Shown here: positions 1-8,394 of the stretch, in pieces
Layout: every line of letters begins with the position of its first letter
Position numbering within the stretch: the first letter of the stretch is position 1
Assembly: GCA_016713625.1 (NCBI GenBank)
Contig: JADJOT010000011.1
Location: forward strand, 62,001-126,000
Reading direction: 5' to 3'
DNA length: 64,000 nucleotides
Origin: Candidatus Accumulibacter affinis
Lineage (GTDB): Bacteria; Pseudomonadota; Gammaproteobacteria; Burkholderiales; Rhodocyclaceae
Notes under the pieces: model-generated
The model's input: only the letters and a program-made list of their open reading frames with translations
Told to the model about the DNA's origin: nothing
Database searches by the model: none
Translations under genes and position numbers: made by a program

Positions 1-533
1 CCCGTCTGCCCACTAAGGGCTGGTATGTAGCGAATGATCGACCGGTCCGGTGAGAGCTTGCCCTGGGCGACAGCCATGGCCCCCATCAGGGAGACGAGTG
101 GTCGGGTTCCGCCAAGCAGCAGTCGTTGGTCCTGCGCTACCAGCCCATTCCAGTAACGCTCGCTCACCACCTTGCCATCGCGCAGCACTAACAGGCCATC
201 GGCATACAAGCGCGTGGCCAGCAGGAACCCGACATCGCGCAGCTGCTGATCGAGCGGGTCGCGGGCCTTGAGTTTTTCGAGATCGAGCTGTCGAGAAGCA
301 GGGCGGAGCATCTGGGCTGTTCCTGTCGCCCTGATCTTCAGCGAAGGCATGAAGCGGTCGAATGACTGCAAGCCGATGCGCAGATTTTCAGGTGCCAACC
401 AGTTATCCTGGTCGATCCATGGGCCAAGATCCTTGGCGCTCCTGGGGACCGACTCGATGACACACTCCTCTGCCGCGTGCAGTGGCCACGCCCAAGGCAC
501 CATCAACGCCAGTAATGTCAGCCAGTGCTTCAT
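1..533 (-). CDS. beta-lactamase-family serine hydrolase, N-terminal part (cut by window edge)
   Basis: Leftward frame running off the window edge. It opens with a signal peptide (MKHWLTLLALMVPWAWP) and continues into a segment like class C beta-lactamase/esterase proteins: a DGLLVLRDGKVVSERYWNG stretch, then LGGTRPLVSLMGAMAV and QGKLSPDRSIIRYIPAL. In the family the second segment normally carries the nucleophile motif SxxK (as in SVTKS). Here the aligned residues read GGTRP, so both the Ser and the Lys seem to be missing. The start codon overlaps the stop of the upstream ligase gene as ATGA, suggesting translational coupling. Likely an exported, possibly non-catalytic family member; the C-terminal half is not visible. 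Confidence 0.6.
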   Translation of the reverse strand, partial: MKHWLTLLALMVPWAWPLHAAEECVIESVPRSAKDLGPWIDQDNWLAPENLRIGLQSFDRFMPSLKIRATGTAQMLRPASRQLDLEKLKARDPLDQQLRDVGFLLATRLYADGLLVLRDGKVVSERYWNGLVAQDQRLLLGGTRPLVSLMGAMAVAQGKLSPDRSIIRYIPALSGQT

Positions 534-1648
534 TGTGGGCCCTCGGCAAGGTGCGTGCTCCCTTTGTTGCGAAAGCGCATTGTGGCCTCACGGACGACAT
601 CGTTCAGGCTTCTGTGGATGGCCTGACGCCCGCGCAACCAACTGGCGTCGGAGATCTCTCCGGCCAGAGAGGCGTCGAGCAGTTGCAGCCATGCGGAACA
701 GCCAAGTTCGCGGGCATCCTCGACCAACACGGCGAGCAGTTCGCGGGCGATCTGCCGGAGAGGGACCTGCTGCAGGCCGATCGGATCCGAGATTTGTCCA
801 TCGAAACCATAGCGGCACGCCTGAAACTTGTTGTAGCGGGCAACATACAGATGCCGTTGGGTGTCAAGCGCGGGTCGAGTTCGCAAGAGATGGCGTACCA
901 GGCTTTGCGCCAAGGCCGCCAGCGCCGCGGCGCGCTCCACCGTCAGTGGCGTATCGCAAACGCGGATTTCCACGGTGCCGAATTCGGGCTTCGGACGAAC
1001 ATCCCAATAGAGATCCTTGATGCTGCGAGCGATGCCACAGGCCTGCAGAAAGGAAAAGTGTTCAATGAACTCTGCCCAGTCGCGCAAGGCCGGGCATTGC
1101 CCACTCAAGGGGAAAGCCGAGACGGCGTTCAGGCGAGCGGACTGGAACAGTGTGTCTTCGCCATCGATGAACGGTGACGATGCCGACAGCGCAATGAAGA
1201 TCGGCACATAGGGTCCCAGGGCCTGCGTCATCCAGATCGCTTCGTCACCGGATGTACAGCCGACGTGAATGTGCTGGCCAAAGACCGTGAACTGCTTGGC
1301 CAGGTAGCCGTAACGGTGGTAGATCTCATCGAAGCGATCACCCGGACAAATCCGGCGCTCCGCCCAGCGATGGAAGGGGTGTGTGCCGCCGCCGCAGACG
1401 GCGATATGGTTGCGCGCGCACTGACTGACGAGCGCTTGTCGGAGGCCGACCAGATCGGCAGCAATGCCATCGACGAGTGTCCGCGGCAGGGTGCTGACCT
1501 CGATCATGCTTTCGGTGATTTCAAGCTTGATTTCACCGAAGCGGCCATCGTAGTCCATGCTGTCGAGGAGATCCGTCGCTCCACGCGTCAAGTCAAAATC
1601 GCGCACGGAAAGCAACTGCAACTCAAGCTCCCCAGGGCGAAACGGCAG
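530..1648 (-). CDS. YbdK-type carboxylate-amine ligase (glutamate-cysteine ligase family 2), N-terminus damaged
   Basis: About 372 residues of a GCS2/YbdK protein, which joins glutamate to an amine such as cysteine using ATP. Recognisable segments are ELELQLLSVRDFDLTRG, KLEITESMIEVST, CGGGTHPFHRW, GQHIHVGC and RPKPEFGTVEIRVCD. The family normally starts about 20 residues before the GVELELQ strand, which holds a conserved metal/substrate acid. Here the frame enters at LPFRPGELELQ with no ATG and the expected Gly-Val missing, so the start is deleted or frameshifted. A TTG at 1621 preceded by GGGGAG is possible but would lose the conserved Glu. It follows the antiporter directly and ends in an ATGA overlap with the hydrolase. 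Confidence 0.75.
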   Translation of the reverse strand: MPFRPGELELQLLSVRDFDLTRGATDLLDSMDYDGRFGEIKLEITESMIEVSTLPRTLVDGIAADLVGLRQALVSQCARNHIAVCGGGTHPFHRWAERRICPGDRFDEIYHRYGYLAKQFTVFGQHIHVGCTSGDEAIWMTQALGPYVPIFIALSASSPFIDGEDTLFQSARLNAVSAFPLSGQCPALRDWAEFIEHFSFLQACGIARSIKDLYWDVRPKPEFGTVEIRVCDTPLTVERAAALAALAQSLVRHLLRTRPALDTQRHLYVARYNKFQACRYGFDGQISDPIGLQQVPLRQIARELLAVLVEDARELGCSAWLQLLDASLAGEISDASWLRGRQAIHRSLNDVVREATMRFRNKGSTHLAEGPQ

Positions 1649-2852
1649 AGAGCCGGGCCGGCAAGCTCCATGATGGCCGCCGCAAAAACGGCAATGACAG
1701 CGACGAACGGCCGATTTCCGGATAGAGTCCGGCGATTTCATAGGCCATGAAGACAGCTGTTGCCGACAGCGGCTGGATGCCGATTCCCACCAGCATCCGC
1801 TTGGGAGCGGCCAGACCACCGCCAGCCCAGGCCAGAGCAGCCACCTTGGCCACGGCCCGAACGATCAACAGGCCAATCGCCTGCAGTCCGATCAGCCAGG
1901 TGAAGTCTTGCCAGGGCAGCGAGGCGCCGACGACGACGAAGAGGATGATGGCCAGCAACCAGTGTCCTTCCGGCAGGTTGGTATAGCTGAGCGTTCTTTC
2001 CTGATCGCTGAACGACAGGATCGCTCCCATCAGGAACAGCGTCAGAAAAACCGGCACCGCCAGCATGCGGGCCGTGCCAACGGCTAGCAAGGCCGTGGCC
2101 ACGAGGATGAAGACCTGTGCCAGCGAGCGCTTAGGCAACAGGGCCGCGACCAGAAGAGCGAGAAGCGCCATCAGCCAGGCGATCATCAAGGCACCGACCA
2201 AAACCCAGAGCGGATGTACCACGGCATTGAGCCAGTCGTCGCTGTATTCCGCATGTACCACGCCGACGACGACGGCAAACACGACGAATGACGCCGCCGC
2301 ACTCAGCGCCGTGTGCAGCATGATCCATTCGGTGACCTGCCCCTGCGCGCTGGATTCCTCGACGATCAGCAAGACTACTGCCGGCGCCGAGGCCATGGTG
2401 ACGGCGGCGGCCGCGGCCGCCCATGCCGGCATCAGCCCAACCACCCCCCAGGCGAAGAGGAAGATGGCGGTGAAGGACGGGGTGATCTCGCTAAGCGTTG
2501 CCCTAAGCAGACCCCGGTTATGGCTGAGCCAGCGCAGATCAAGACCTCGCCCGATCTCGAGCATCAGGAGTCCGAGCGCTGCATCGGCCATCGGCCGTAT
2601 CTGGGCCAGTGCCTCAATGCTGATCCAGCCGAGCACGGAGGGGCCGAATAACGTCCCTGCCAGAACGTAGCCGATCACTTTAGGCCAGCCCAGTCTGGCG
2701 CGCAACCACTCGCCGACCAGCAAACCGACCACCAGGAGCATGCTGAACAAGGCCAGAGAATCGAGTTCATCGGGGAAGGGTGGCAGGAAGAAGAGGCGCT
2801 CCTGCAAGCCTTCCCAGGCGGCACGTACCGGCGAAAAAATATCGTTCAGCAT
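1623..2852 (-). CDS. Kef-type cation:proton antiporter (CPA2), frameshift near C-terminus
   Basis: A polytopic membrane protein beginning MLNDIFSPVRAAWEG with about a dozen hydrophobic segments. It carries the CPA2 signature region GWPKVIGYVLAGTLFGPSVLGW and the C-terminal GIQPLSATAVFMAYEIAGLYPEIG. It probably exchanges K+ or Na+ for protons across the inner membrane. The start at 2852 lies after the stop of the upstream amidotransferase (2866). Near 1690-1700 one base seems lost: the other frame continues GRSSL-VIAVFAAAIMELAGPALCRFALG, as expected for the last helix, and would stop at 1588, inside the ligase. No NAD-binding TrkA-N domain follows. The pairing with an amidotransferase and ligase suggests one operon. 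Confidence 0.8.
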   Translation of the reverse strand: MLNDIFSPVRAAWEGLQERLFFLPPFPDELDSLALFSMLLVVGLLVGEWLRARLGWPKVIGYVLAGTLFGPSVLGWISIEALAQIRPMADAALGLLMLEIGRGLDLRWLSHNRGLLRATLSEITPSFTAIFLFAWGVVGLMPAWAAAAAAVTMASAPAVVLLIVEESSAQGQVTEWIMLHTALSAAASFVVFAVVVGVVHAEYSDDWLNAVVHPLWVLVGALMIAWLMALLALLVAALLPKRSLAQVFILVATALLAVGTARMLAVPVFLTLFLMGAILSFSDQERTLSYTNLPEGHWLLAIILFVVVGASLPWQDFTWLIGLQAIGLLIVRAVAKVAALAWAGGGLAAPKRMLVGIGIQPLSATAVFMAYEIAGLYPEIGRSSLSLPFLRRPSWSLPARLSAVSPWGA

Positions 2853-2865
2853 CGCTCCGATCCGC

Positions 2866-3648
2866 TCACCAGAGTCGGCCGCGTGCGGCAGTGAGAAACT
2901 CGTCGAGGATTGGCGTGCAGTCCAACAGATCCTCGCGACCGGGGGGATGGAACTCGGGGTGCCACTGCAGGCCAACAACATACGGTCTGCCTTGCAGGCG
3001 AATGGCTTCGATCAGGCCGTCCCCGGTGCTGCGCGCTTCGACCCGCAGTTCCCGACCCAATGCTCGGATCGCCTGATGATGTATCGACACCACCCGCCCA
3101 CCGGTCTGGCCCGGATAGAGCTTCGCCAAGCCGGACTTGCCTGCCCATTCGATGGCATGGCTGTGCCGGTCGTAATCGGCATGAACGTGCGCCCCTGCCG
3201 TCTCGATCTGTGTCGCGATGTCCTGATAGAGTGTCCCGCCAAGCGCCACGTTGATCAGTTGGGCGCCGCGACATATGCCGAGCACCGCCTTGCCGGCTTC
3301 CATGAATTCGTGGAGAAGTTCCATTTCATAGGCGTCGCGCACCCGGTCACCAGTCCAGTCGGGGTGCGATGGCTCCTCCCCGTAGCTTTTTGGGCTGATG
3401 TCGGCACCGCCTTGCAGAATCAGACCATCCAGATACTCCGGGTAGTCCGAGAGCCGGATGCTGCTGCGATGAACCATGGCGTCGCCACTAACGGCGGGAA
3501 TCATGAACACCATCACGTCGCGGGACATCACCCAATGCGCCACCGATTGCTCGAGGTACTGTAGGGACTTTGACTGCAAACCCGTGGCGCCGACCACTGG
3601 GTGGTAGATGCGTGCAGAGAGACCGATACGTAAAGGGCGTCTGCTCAT
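2866..3648 (-). CDS. class I glutamine amidotransferase, PuuD-like gamma-glutamyl-GABA hydrolase
   Basis: 260 residues of the peptidase C26 family. The nucleophile cysteine is in LGICRGAQLINVALGG and the His-Glu pair in GLQWHPEFH. PuuD members hydrolyse gamma-glutamyl-GABA or related gamma-glutamyl compounds in the cytoplasm. The neighbouring YbdK-type ligase could make such gamma-glutamyl amides, so the pair may form a synthesis/hydrolysis unit (inference). The ATG at 3648 overlaps the stop of the upstream antiporter fragment by 4 bp (ATGA). Length and motifs look complete. Confidence 0.85.
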   Translation of the reverse strand: MSRRPLRIGLSARIYHPVVGATGLQSKSLQYLEQSVAHWVMSRDVMVFMIPAVSGDAMVHRSSIRLSDYPEYLDGLILQGGADISPKSYGEEPSHPDWTGDRVRDAYEMELLHEFMEAGKAVLGICRGAQLINVALGGTLYQDIATQIETAGAHVHADYDRHSHAIEWAGKSGLAKLYPGQTGGRVVSIHHQAIRALGRELRVEARSTGDGLIEAIRLQGRPYVVGLQWHPEFHPPGREDLLDCTPILDEFLTAARGRLW

Positions 3649-3992
3649 GATTTGTCTCCCCAGGAACCTCTGTTAGAGGCAGGCTTATCTGCTGCCGGGT
3701 CGTCCGATTGCAGACATGTTGCTTCGCCGAAGCCCTTGATCGCCGTCTGCGTGGCCAAGGGGCCAAACAACTGCATGAGGAGAATCGTCGCCAGCAGGGC
3801 GCCCGTCAGTCGTGGCTCAAGACCGGAGTAGAGCGTCTGCATGTTGGCAAGAAGAACCAGAGCAATGCTTGACATCGGCTGTAGCCCAATAGACAAGTAG
3901 ATTGAATTGAACATCGAGTCGCGAACCCTTACCGGTTCTCTCAGCGTGGCGCAAAAGCGTGACCAGCCGCCTCGGCGCAAGGTCATCGCCAA
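3645..3992 (-). pseudogene. C-terminal fragment of a second CPA2 antiporter
   Basis: The segment SIYLSIGLQPMSSIALVLLANMQTLYSG followed by TGALLATILLMQLFGPLATQ matches the last two helices and tail of Kef/CPA2 antiporters, comparable to GIGIQPLSATAVFMAY in the neighbouring gene. Everything upstream is missing: the frame opens about 80 bp from the divergent marR, leaving no room for the first ten helices. It ends in an ATGA overlap with the amidotransferase. I read it as a remnant. A short start at MFNSIYLS could still yield a two-helix peptide. Confidence 0.6.
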
Positions 3993-4010
3993 AAGTGGTA
4001 TAAAAAATCC

Positions 4011-4052
4011 ATCGAGACTACATTGATAGGCAATATAATTAACTTTCTCGAT
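4011..4052. promoter_or_regulatory. inverted repeat between marR and the divergent operon, candidate MarR operator
   Basis: Perfect 7-bp arms ATCGAGA (4011-4017) and TCTCGAT (4046-4052) separated by 28 bp of AT-rich DNA that includes TTGATA and TATAAT. It lies 22 bp before marR and next to the leftward genes, where MarR-family regulators commonly bind. Binding is inference; MarR sites are often shorter, with closer arms. Confidence 0.35.
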
Positions 4053-4073
4053 AAGAGCAATGGCTAACGCCCA

Positions 4074-4577
4074 ATGACGCTTCCTTTGACGGCCGCCACA
4101 CCACAGATCCCCTTGGCGGTTCTACAACAGTTCCGCGTGATCTACGGCACGATGCGCCGGTATTTCCGTGAGGTAGAGGAGCGCTGTGGACTTCCCGGTT
4201 CGCAGATGTGGATGTTGCAGGAGGTTCAGCGCTGCCCGGGGCTTGGCGTGACAGAACTCGCGGCACGTTTGGGAGTACATCAGTCCACCTGTAGTCAACT
4301 CGTTGAAAAACTAGTCGATCGGGGATGCCTCATCAAGACGCGCAAGCAGCAAGATCAGCGCCGGGTCGGTCTCCATCTCGCGCCTGACGGCGTGAAGGCC
4401 ATCGCGGCGCTACCCGGATCCGCAGAAGGTGCCTCTCCCGAAGCGCTCGCCGCTATGCCGGAAGTCGCGCTTCAAACATTGTATCTAAATCTATTTGAGT
4501 TGATACGGCATCTGCCCGGACGAGACGATGCCTTCGCCAGCATACCGCTGGCCGACATGCTAGGGAGTCCGAAATGA
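4074..4577 (+). CDS. MarR-family transcriptional regulator
   Basis: 167 residues with a winged helix-turn-helix: GVTELAARLGVHQSTCSQLVEKLVDRGCL, then a wing with the typical basic-acidic turn KTRKQQDQRRVGLHL, and a dimerisation helix LYLNLFELIRHL. MarR proteins are cytoplasmic dimers that usually repress their own and adjacent promoters and respond to small aromatic or oxidant ligands. The gene diverges from the antiporter/amidotransferase operon and overlaps the lipoprotein gene (ATGA), so it may control both sides. No strong ribosome binding site is seen before the chosen ATG. Confidence 0.8.
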   Translation: MTLPLTAATPQIPLAVLQQFRVIYGTMRRYFREVEERCGLPGSQMWMLQEVQRCPGLGVTELAARLGVHQSTCSQLVEKLVDRGCLIKTRKQQDQRRVGLHLAPDGVKAIAALPGSAEGASPEALAAMPEVALQTLYLNLFELIRHLPGRDDAFASIPLADMLGSPK

Positions 4578-5110
4578 GGCCTGGACAGATCGTGTCCAGA
4601 CTCTCCAGCCTGACACTGCTGCCTGTTGGGGTGATGCTCCTCGGATGTAGTACTTTGGCCACCGCACCTTCAGAACCGTTGCCGCAACTGTCGCCCGGTT
4701 CGTCTTCAGCCTCGGCCCCACCGTTGGATGCACCCCCAACCAAGGACACGGATTCTGTAGCGCTTGAGGAAGCCAACAGCATCTACTTTGCCAAGGGCGC
4801 AACGCGTATTGATCCTGCGGGGCAGGGCAAGCTGCGGATTCATGCAGCACGGTTGAAGGAGAATCCGGCGCAGGTGGTCAACTTGGCCGGTTACACGAAC
4901 GACCTGGGTAGTGACTCGTATAATCTGGCGATAGCGGACCAGCGTATTGAAGCCGTCGCCAAGTTCCTTCGCACCTACGGCGTTCCCAAGAAACAGATTC
5001 ATCCGCTGCGTCGCTATAGCGTCGGGCGAGCGGGGTCAATGGCGGCCTGCAGGACAACGGATTGCCGCCAGAAGATGCGCCGGGTGGAATTGATCTACGG
5101 TAATCGGTAA
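4574..5110 (+). CDS. OmpA-family lipoprotein (Pal-like)
   Basis: 178 residues. The N-terminal signal ends in the lipobox MLLGC (Cys about residue 25), followed by a Pro/Ser-rich linker. A C-terminal OmpA-like peptidoglycan-binding domain starts near IYFAKGATRIDPAGQGKL and contains LAGYTNDLGSDSYNLAIADQRIEAVAKFL. The usual NxxLSxxRA helix is replaced by SYNLAIADQRI, as in many divergent members. Probably anchored in the outer membrane and bound to the cell wall. It overlaps marR by 4 bp and is probably co-transcribed with it. Confidence 0.8.
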   Translation: MRPGQIVSRLSSLTLLPVGVMLLGCSTLATAPSEPLPQLSPGSSSASAPPLDAPPTKDTDSVALEEANSIYFAKGATRIDPAGQGKLRIHAARLKENPAQVVNLAGYTNDLGSDSYNLAIADQRIEAVAKFLRTYGVPKKQIHPLRRYSVGRAGSMAACRTTDCRQKMRRVELIYGNR

Positions 5111-5537
5111 CGCGGTCGGCGTTGTGTTCGGCAAGGATGGGAAAGTAACCAAGACGGGAAATCCCCCGGCTCTGCCGGGGTGGCCGTAGAAGTTTGACAT
5201 TTCAGGGAGTCCATCAGGGAAACTTCAGGTCGTGAGCCGCCAAGCACATGACTGTGGAGAATCCCGATGGACGAGTTAGCGAAGTAATCGGCCCGCTGCC
5301 GCAAATCGCGCCGAAGAAACACGGGGTTGCGGCGTTGTGGCAAAGTGGACGGCGGTGCCGCGGAAGACCGATGTAGCAATGGTGCGTAATGCCCGTGGGT
5401 TAGCGTGGTCATGGGTGACGTCATCGACATTGGTGAATCGGCTTGGCAGTGTGCAGGCGGATATCCCGTTTAAGAGAGTGAGCAAGACGACGTACCCGAG
5501 GCGGCGCCACCTTTCTGAACGAATGATGGAGCACGCC
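5111..5537 (+). other. non-coding left flank of the IS110 element
   Basis: No convincing gene. A strong hairpin, CCCCGGC-TCT-GCCGGGG (5164-5180), lies about 55 bp after the lipoprotein stop and could end that transcript. The remaining ~350 bp lead into the IS110 transposase. In IS110-group elements the non-coding end next to the transposase is where the recently described bridge RNA is encoded, so a structured RNA may lie here. I cannot set the exact IS end because these elements lack long inverted repeats. Confidence 0.4.
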
Positions 5538-6901
5538 ATGGCTCAACGCAATCGAAGCCTCAGACTCAAGCCGGGTCAGTCCCGAGTGGCACTGACGATC
5601 ACCCACCCCAATGCGGCAGGAATTGACATCGGCAGCGCGGCGCACTTTGTGGCCGTACCGCCTGACCGGGACGATGAGCCGGTGCGCGAGTTTCCCAGCT
5701 TCACGGTTGACCTCAATGCCATTGCTGATTGGCTTCAGGCCTGCCGGGTGGATACGGTGGCGATGGAGTCTACCGGCGTGTACTGGATCCCCCTGTTCGA
5801 GTTGCTGGAGTCGCGTGGCTTCACGGTGCTGCTGGTCAACGCGCGTCACGTGAAGAACGTTTCGGGCCGCAAGTCCGACGTGCTCGACTGTCAGTGGATT
5901 CAGCAACTCATGACCTACGGCCTGCTCAGCGGTGCGTTTCGCCCAGCCGATCAGGTGTGTGTGTTGCGCTCGCTGTGGCGCCAGCGCGGCATGCTGTTGC
6001 GCAGCCAGGCCAGAGAGGTACAGCACATGCAAAAGGCGCTCACGCAGATGAACGTTCAACTGGCCAACGTCATCTCCGACGTGGTGGGCGAGACCGGCCA
6101 GAAGATCCTGCGCGCCATCGTGGCCGGCGAGCGTGATGGTCAGGTGCTGGGTGCGATGAAGAACGTGCGCATCCACGCTAGCGTCGATGAAATCGCCAAG
6201 AGCCTGCAAGGCCACTGGCGGGTCGAGCACTTGTTCGCGCTCAAGCAGGCGCTGGCCGCCTTCGACTTTATCGGCACGCAACTGGCTGAATGCGATCAGG
6301 AGATCGAAGCGCAGTTGAAGCGGCTGGAGGTTCATGAAGGCGACCCAGCCAAAGGCAAGAAGCGCAGTCGGCCACGCAATGCGCCGAAGTTCGATCTGCG
6401 TACCCAACTGTTCAAGATGTGCGGCGTGGACTTGACGCGCATCGACGGCATCGATGTGACCACCGCTCTGGCGGTCATCAGCGAGACCGGGGCCGACATG
6501 TCACGCTTTCCCACGGAGGGCCACTTCGCGAGCTGGCTGGGTTTGTGCCCCGGCACCAAGATCACCGGTGGCAAGGTGATGAGCGGCAAGACCAAGCGTT
6601 GTGCCAACCGCGCGGCCCAGGCCCTGCGCTTGGCCGCCGCAGCGCTGAGAACCAGCCAGTCCGCGCTCGGCGCGTACTTCAGACGCTTGTGCTCGCGTAT
6701 GGACAAGCCCAAGGCCGTGACCGCGGCAGCCCACAAGCTGGCGCGGCTGATCTACACACCCTGCTCACCAAGGGCCAAGAGTACACCGACCAGGGCCAGG
6801 ACTACTACGAGCAGCGTTACCACCAGCGCGTTCTCCGCCAACTGGCACAGCGCGCCCAGAAGCTCGGCATGAAGCTCGTCCCCACTGAACAACCAGCATA
6901 A
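5538..6901 (+). pseudogene. IS110-family transposase (DEDD), one frameshift near the C-terminus
   Basis: About 450 residues of a DEDD/RuvC-like IS110 transposase. The acidic residues are in AAGIDIGSAAHFVAV, DTVAMESTGVYWIP and RKSDVLDCQWIQQL. The C-terminal transposase domain has RIDGIDVTTALAVISETG and GLCPGTKITGGKV. The start is placed at MAQRNRSLRLK because GGAG lies 6 bp upstream. Near 6755-6765 the frame shifts: the true tail LLTKGQEYTDQGQDYYEQRY...LGMKLVPTEQPA ends at 6901, while the unshifted frame ends at 6872. Otherwise it looks full length. Confidence 0.85.
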
Positions 6902-6942
6902 AACATGCATATAAGATCAACCAGTTGAGAGGAGTTTCTTAA

Positions 6943-7098
6943 GAGAGAGACAGCCACTCGAAGTGGGAGTGCAAATATTACGTGGTGTTTATCCCGAAAT
7001 GCCGACGCAAGACGCTGTACGAACAGTTGCGACGATACCTCGGGGAGTTGTTCCGCAAGCTGGCGGAGCAAAAAGAGAGCAGGATCGAAGAAGGGCAT
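6943..7098 (+). pseudogene. IS200/IS605 TnpA fragment
   Basis: An open stretch reading RDSHSKWECKYYVVFIPK, RRKTLYEQLRRYLGEL and FRKLAEQKESRIEEGH matches the first ~50 residues of the IS200 TnpA Y1 transposase. It stops exactly before the expected HUH histidine motif, where mcrB-like sequence begins. It is a scrap lying between IS110 and mcrB and probably removed the mcrB start. Confidence 0.75.
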
Positions 7099-8394
7099 CA
7101 TCGTCAGCGTCGCAGAGGCGGCACAGCGCGGCGACTGGCAGGCTGTCGAGGATGCGGATCTCGGTCCCACCACCAAGTGGAAGATTGCCTTTCACTATCA
7201 GAACCGCGATGAGCCGGGCGCGGTCGATGTCTTCATCAAGGCGGCATTGATGGCGTTCGTCGGTGTCAGCGACGCTGAAGTTTCGCTGCTCCAGTTGCAG
7301 CGGAACAGTGTGGCGAAGAAGCAGGCTGGCGAGGGCATCCTCGAGTTCGGGGCACGCGTTTGGGGTGTCTGGCAAGACAACGCTGTCGAGGCCTGGAAGC
7401 TGTCGCACGGCAATGACGGCACCTTCACGGCAGGCGAGCGCGAGCAGTTACTCGCCGAGAGGCTGGTCGTGATGCACAAGGACACGGACGAGAAAACCCA
7501 GACGGCGGCGCCTGTCCGTGGCCCTCTGAACCACATCCTCTACGGCCCGCCGGGCACCGGCAAGACTTACCGCTCGGTGGCCGAGGCGGCGGCGATCATC
7601 GACGGCAGGGTGGTGCTGGAATTGATGGCGACGCCGGCCTACGGCGAGGCGAAGAAGCGCTTTGACAGGTGCCAGACCAAGTTCGTGACCTTCCACCCGT
7701 CTTACACCTACCAGGATTTCGTGGTCGGCATCCGGCCGTCCACCGCGGGGACGAATGTGGTCTATTCCGTCGAACCCGGGCCGTTGAAGCGCCTTGCCGA
7801 TCTTGCGGAAGAGAACCGGCGCGCGTCGCAGCTTGCAGCGGGCAACGCGCTCACCGACATGCAGCGATTCGACCGGGCCTTTGCCGCACTGCTCAAGGAC
7901 ATCTCGAATGCGCCGGAGCAGTACGTCGAGATGACGCTGCATGGCGGCAAGAAGACTCAGGTGCGGGCGGGCAAGCAGGCCAAGGGGGTGATCCTGAGCC
8001 GGGAGGAGGGGAGCATTCCCTACAACGTGACGCGCAAGGGGCTGGCGGCCCTGTGGCCGCAGCGGGCGACATTCAAGGCACCGGGCGACATGGAGGTGTG
8101 CACCTACAATCTGTCGGATTTCTTTGCAGTGCTCAAGTATCTGGAAACGATCGACAGCAAGCTGGGCACGCCTGAGGCGTGCGCGCCAGAGCCTTTGAAA
8201 AACTGCGTGCTGGTCATCGATGAGATCAACCGGGGCAATATCGCCAAAATCTTCGGCGAACTGATGCCGGATGTCTCCGTGCGGCCAACTGTTGCGATCG
8301 ACGGCGTGAAACTGCCGAAATTGGTGGAGAAGCTGAACCAGCGCATCGCCTACCTGTTCGACCGTGACCACATGCTGGGTCATGCCTACTTCAT

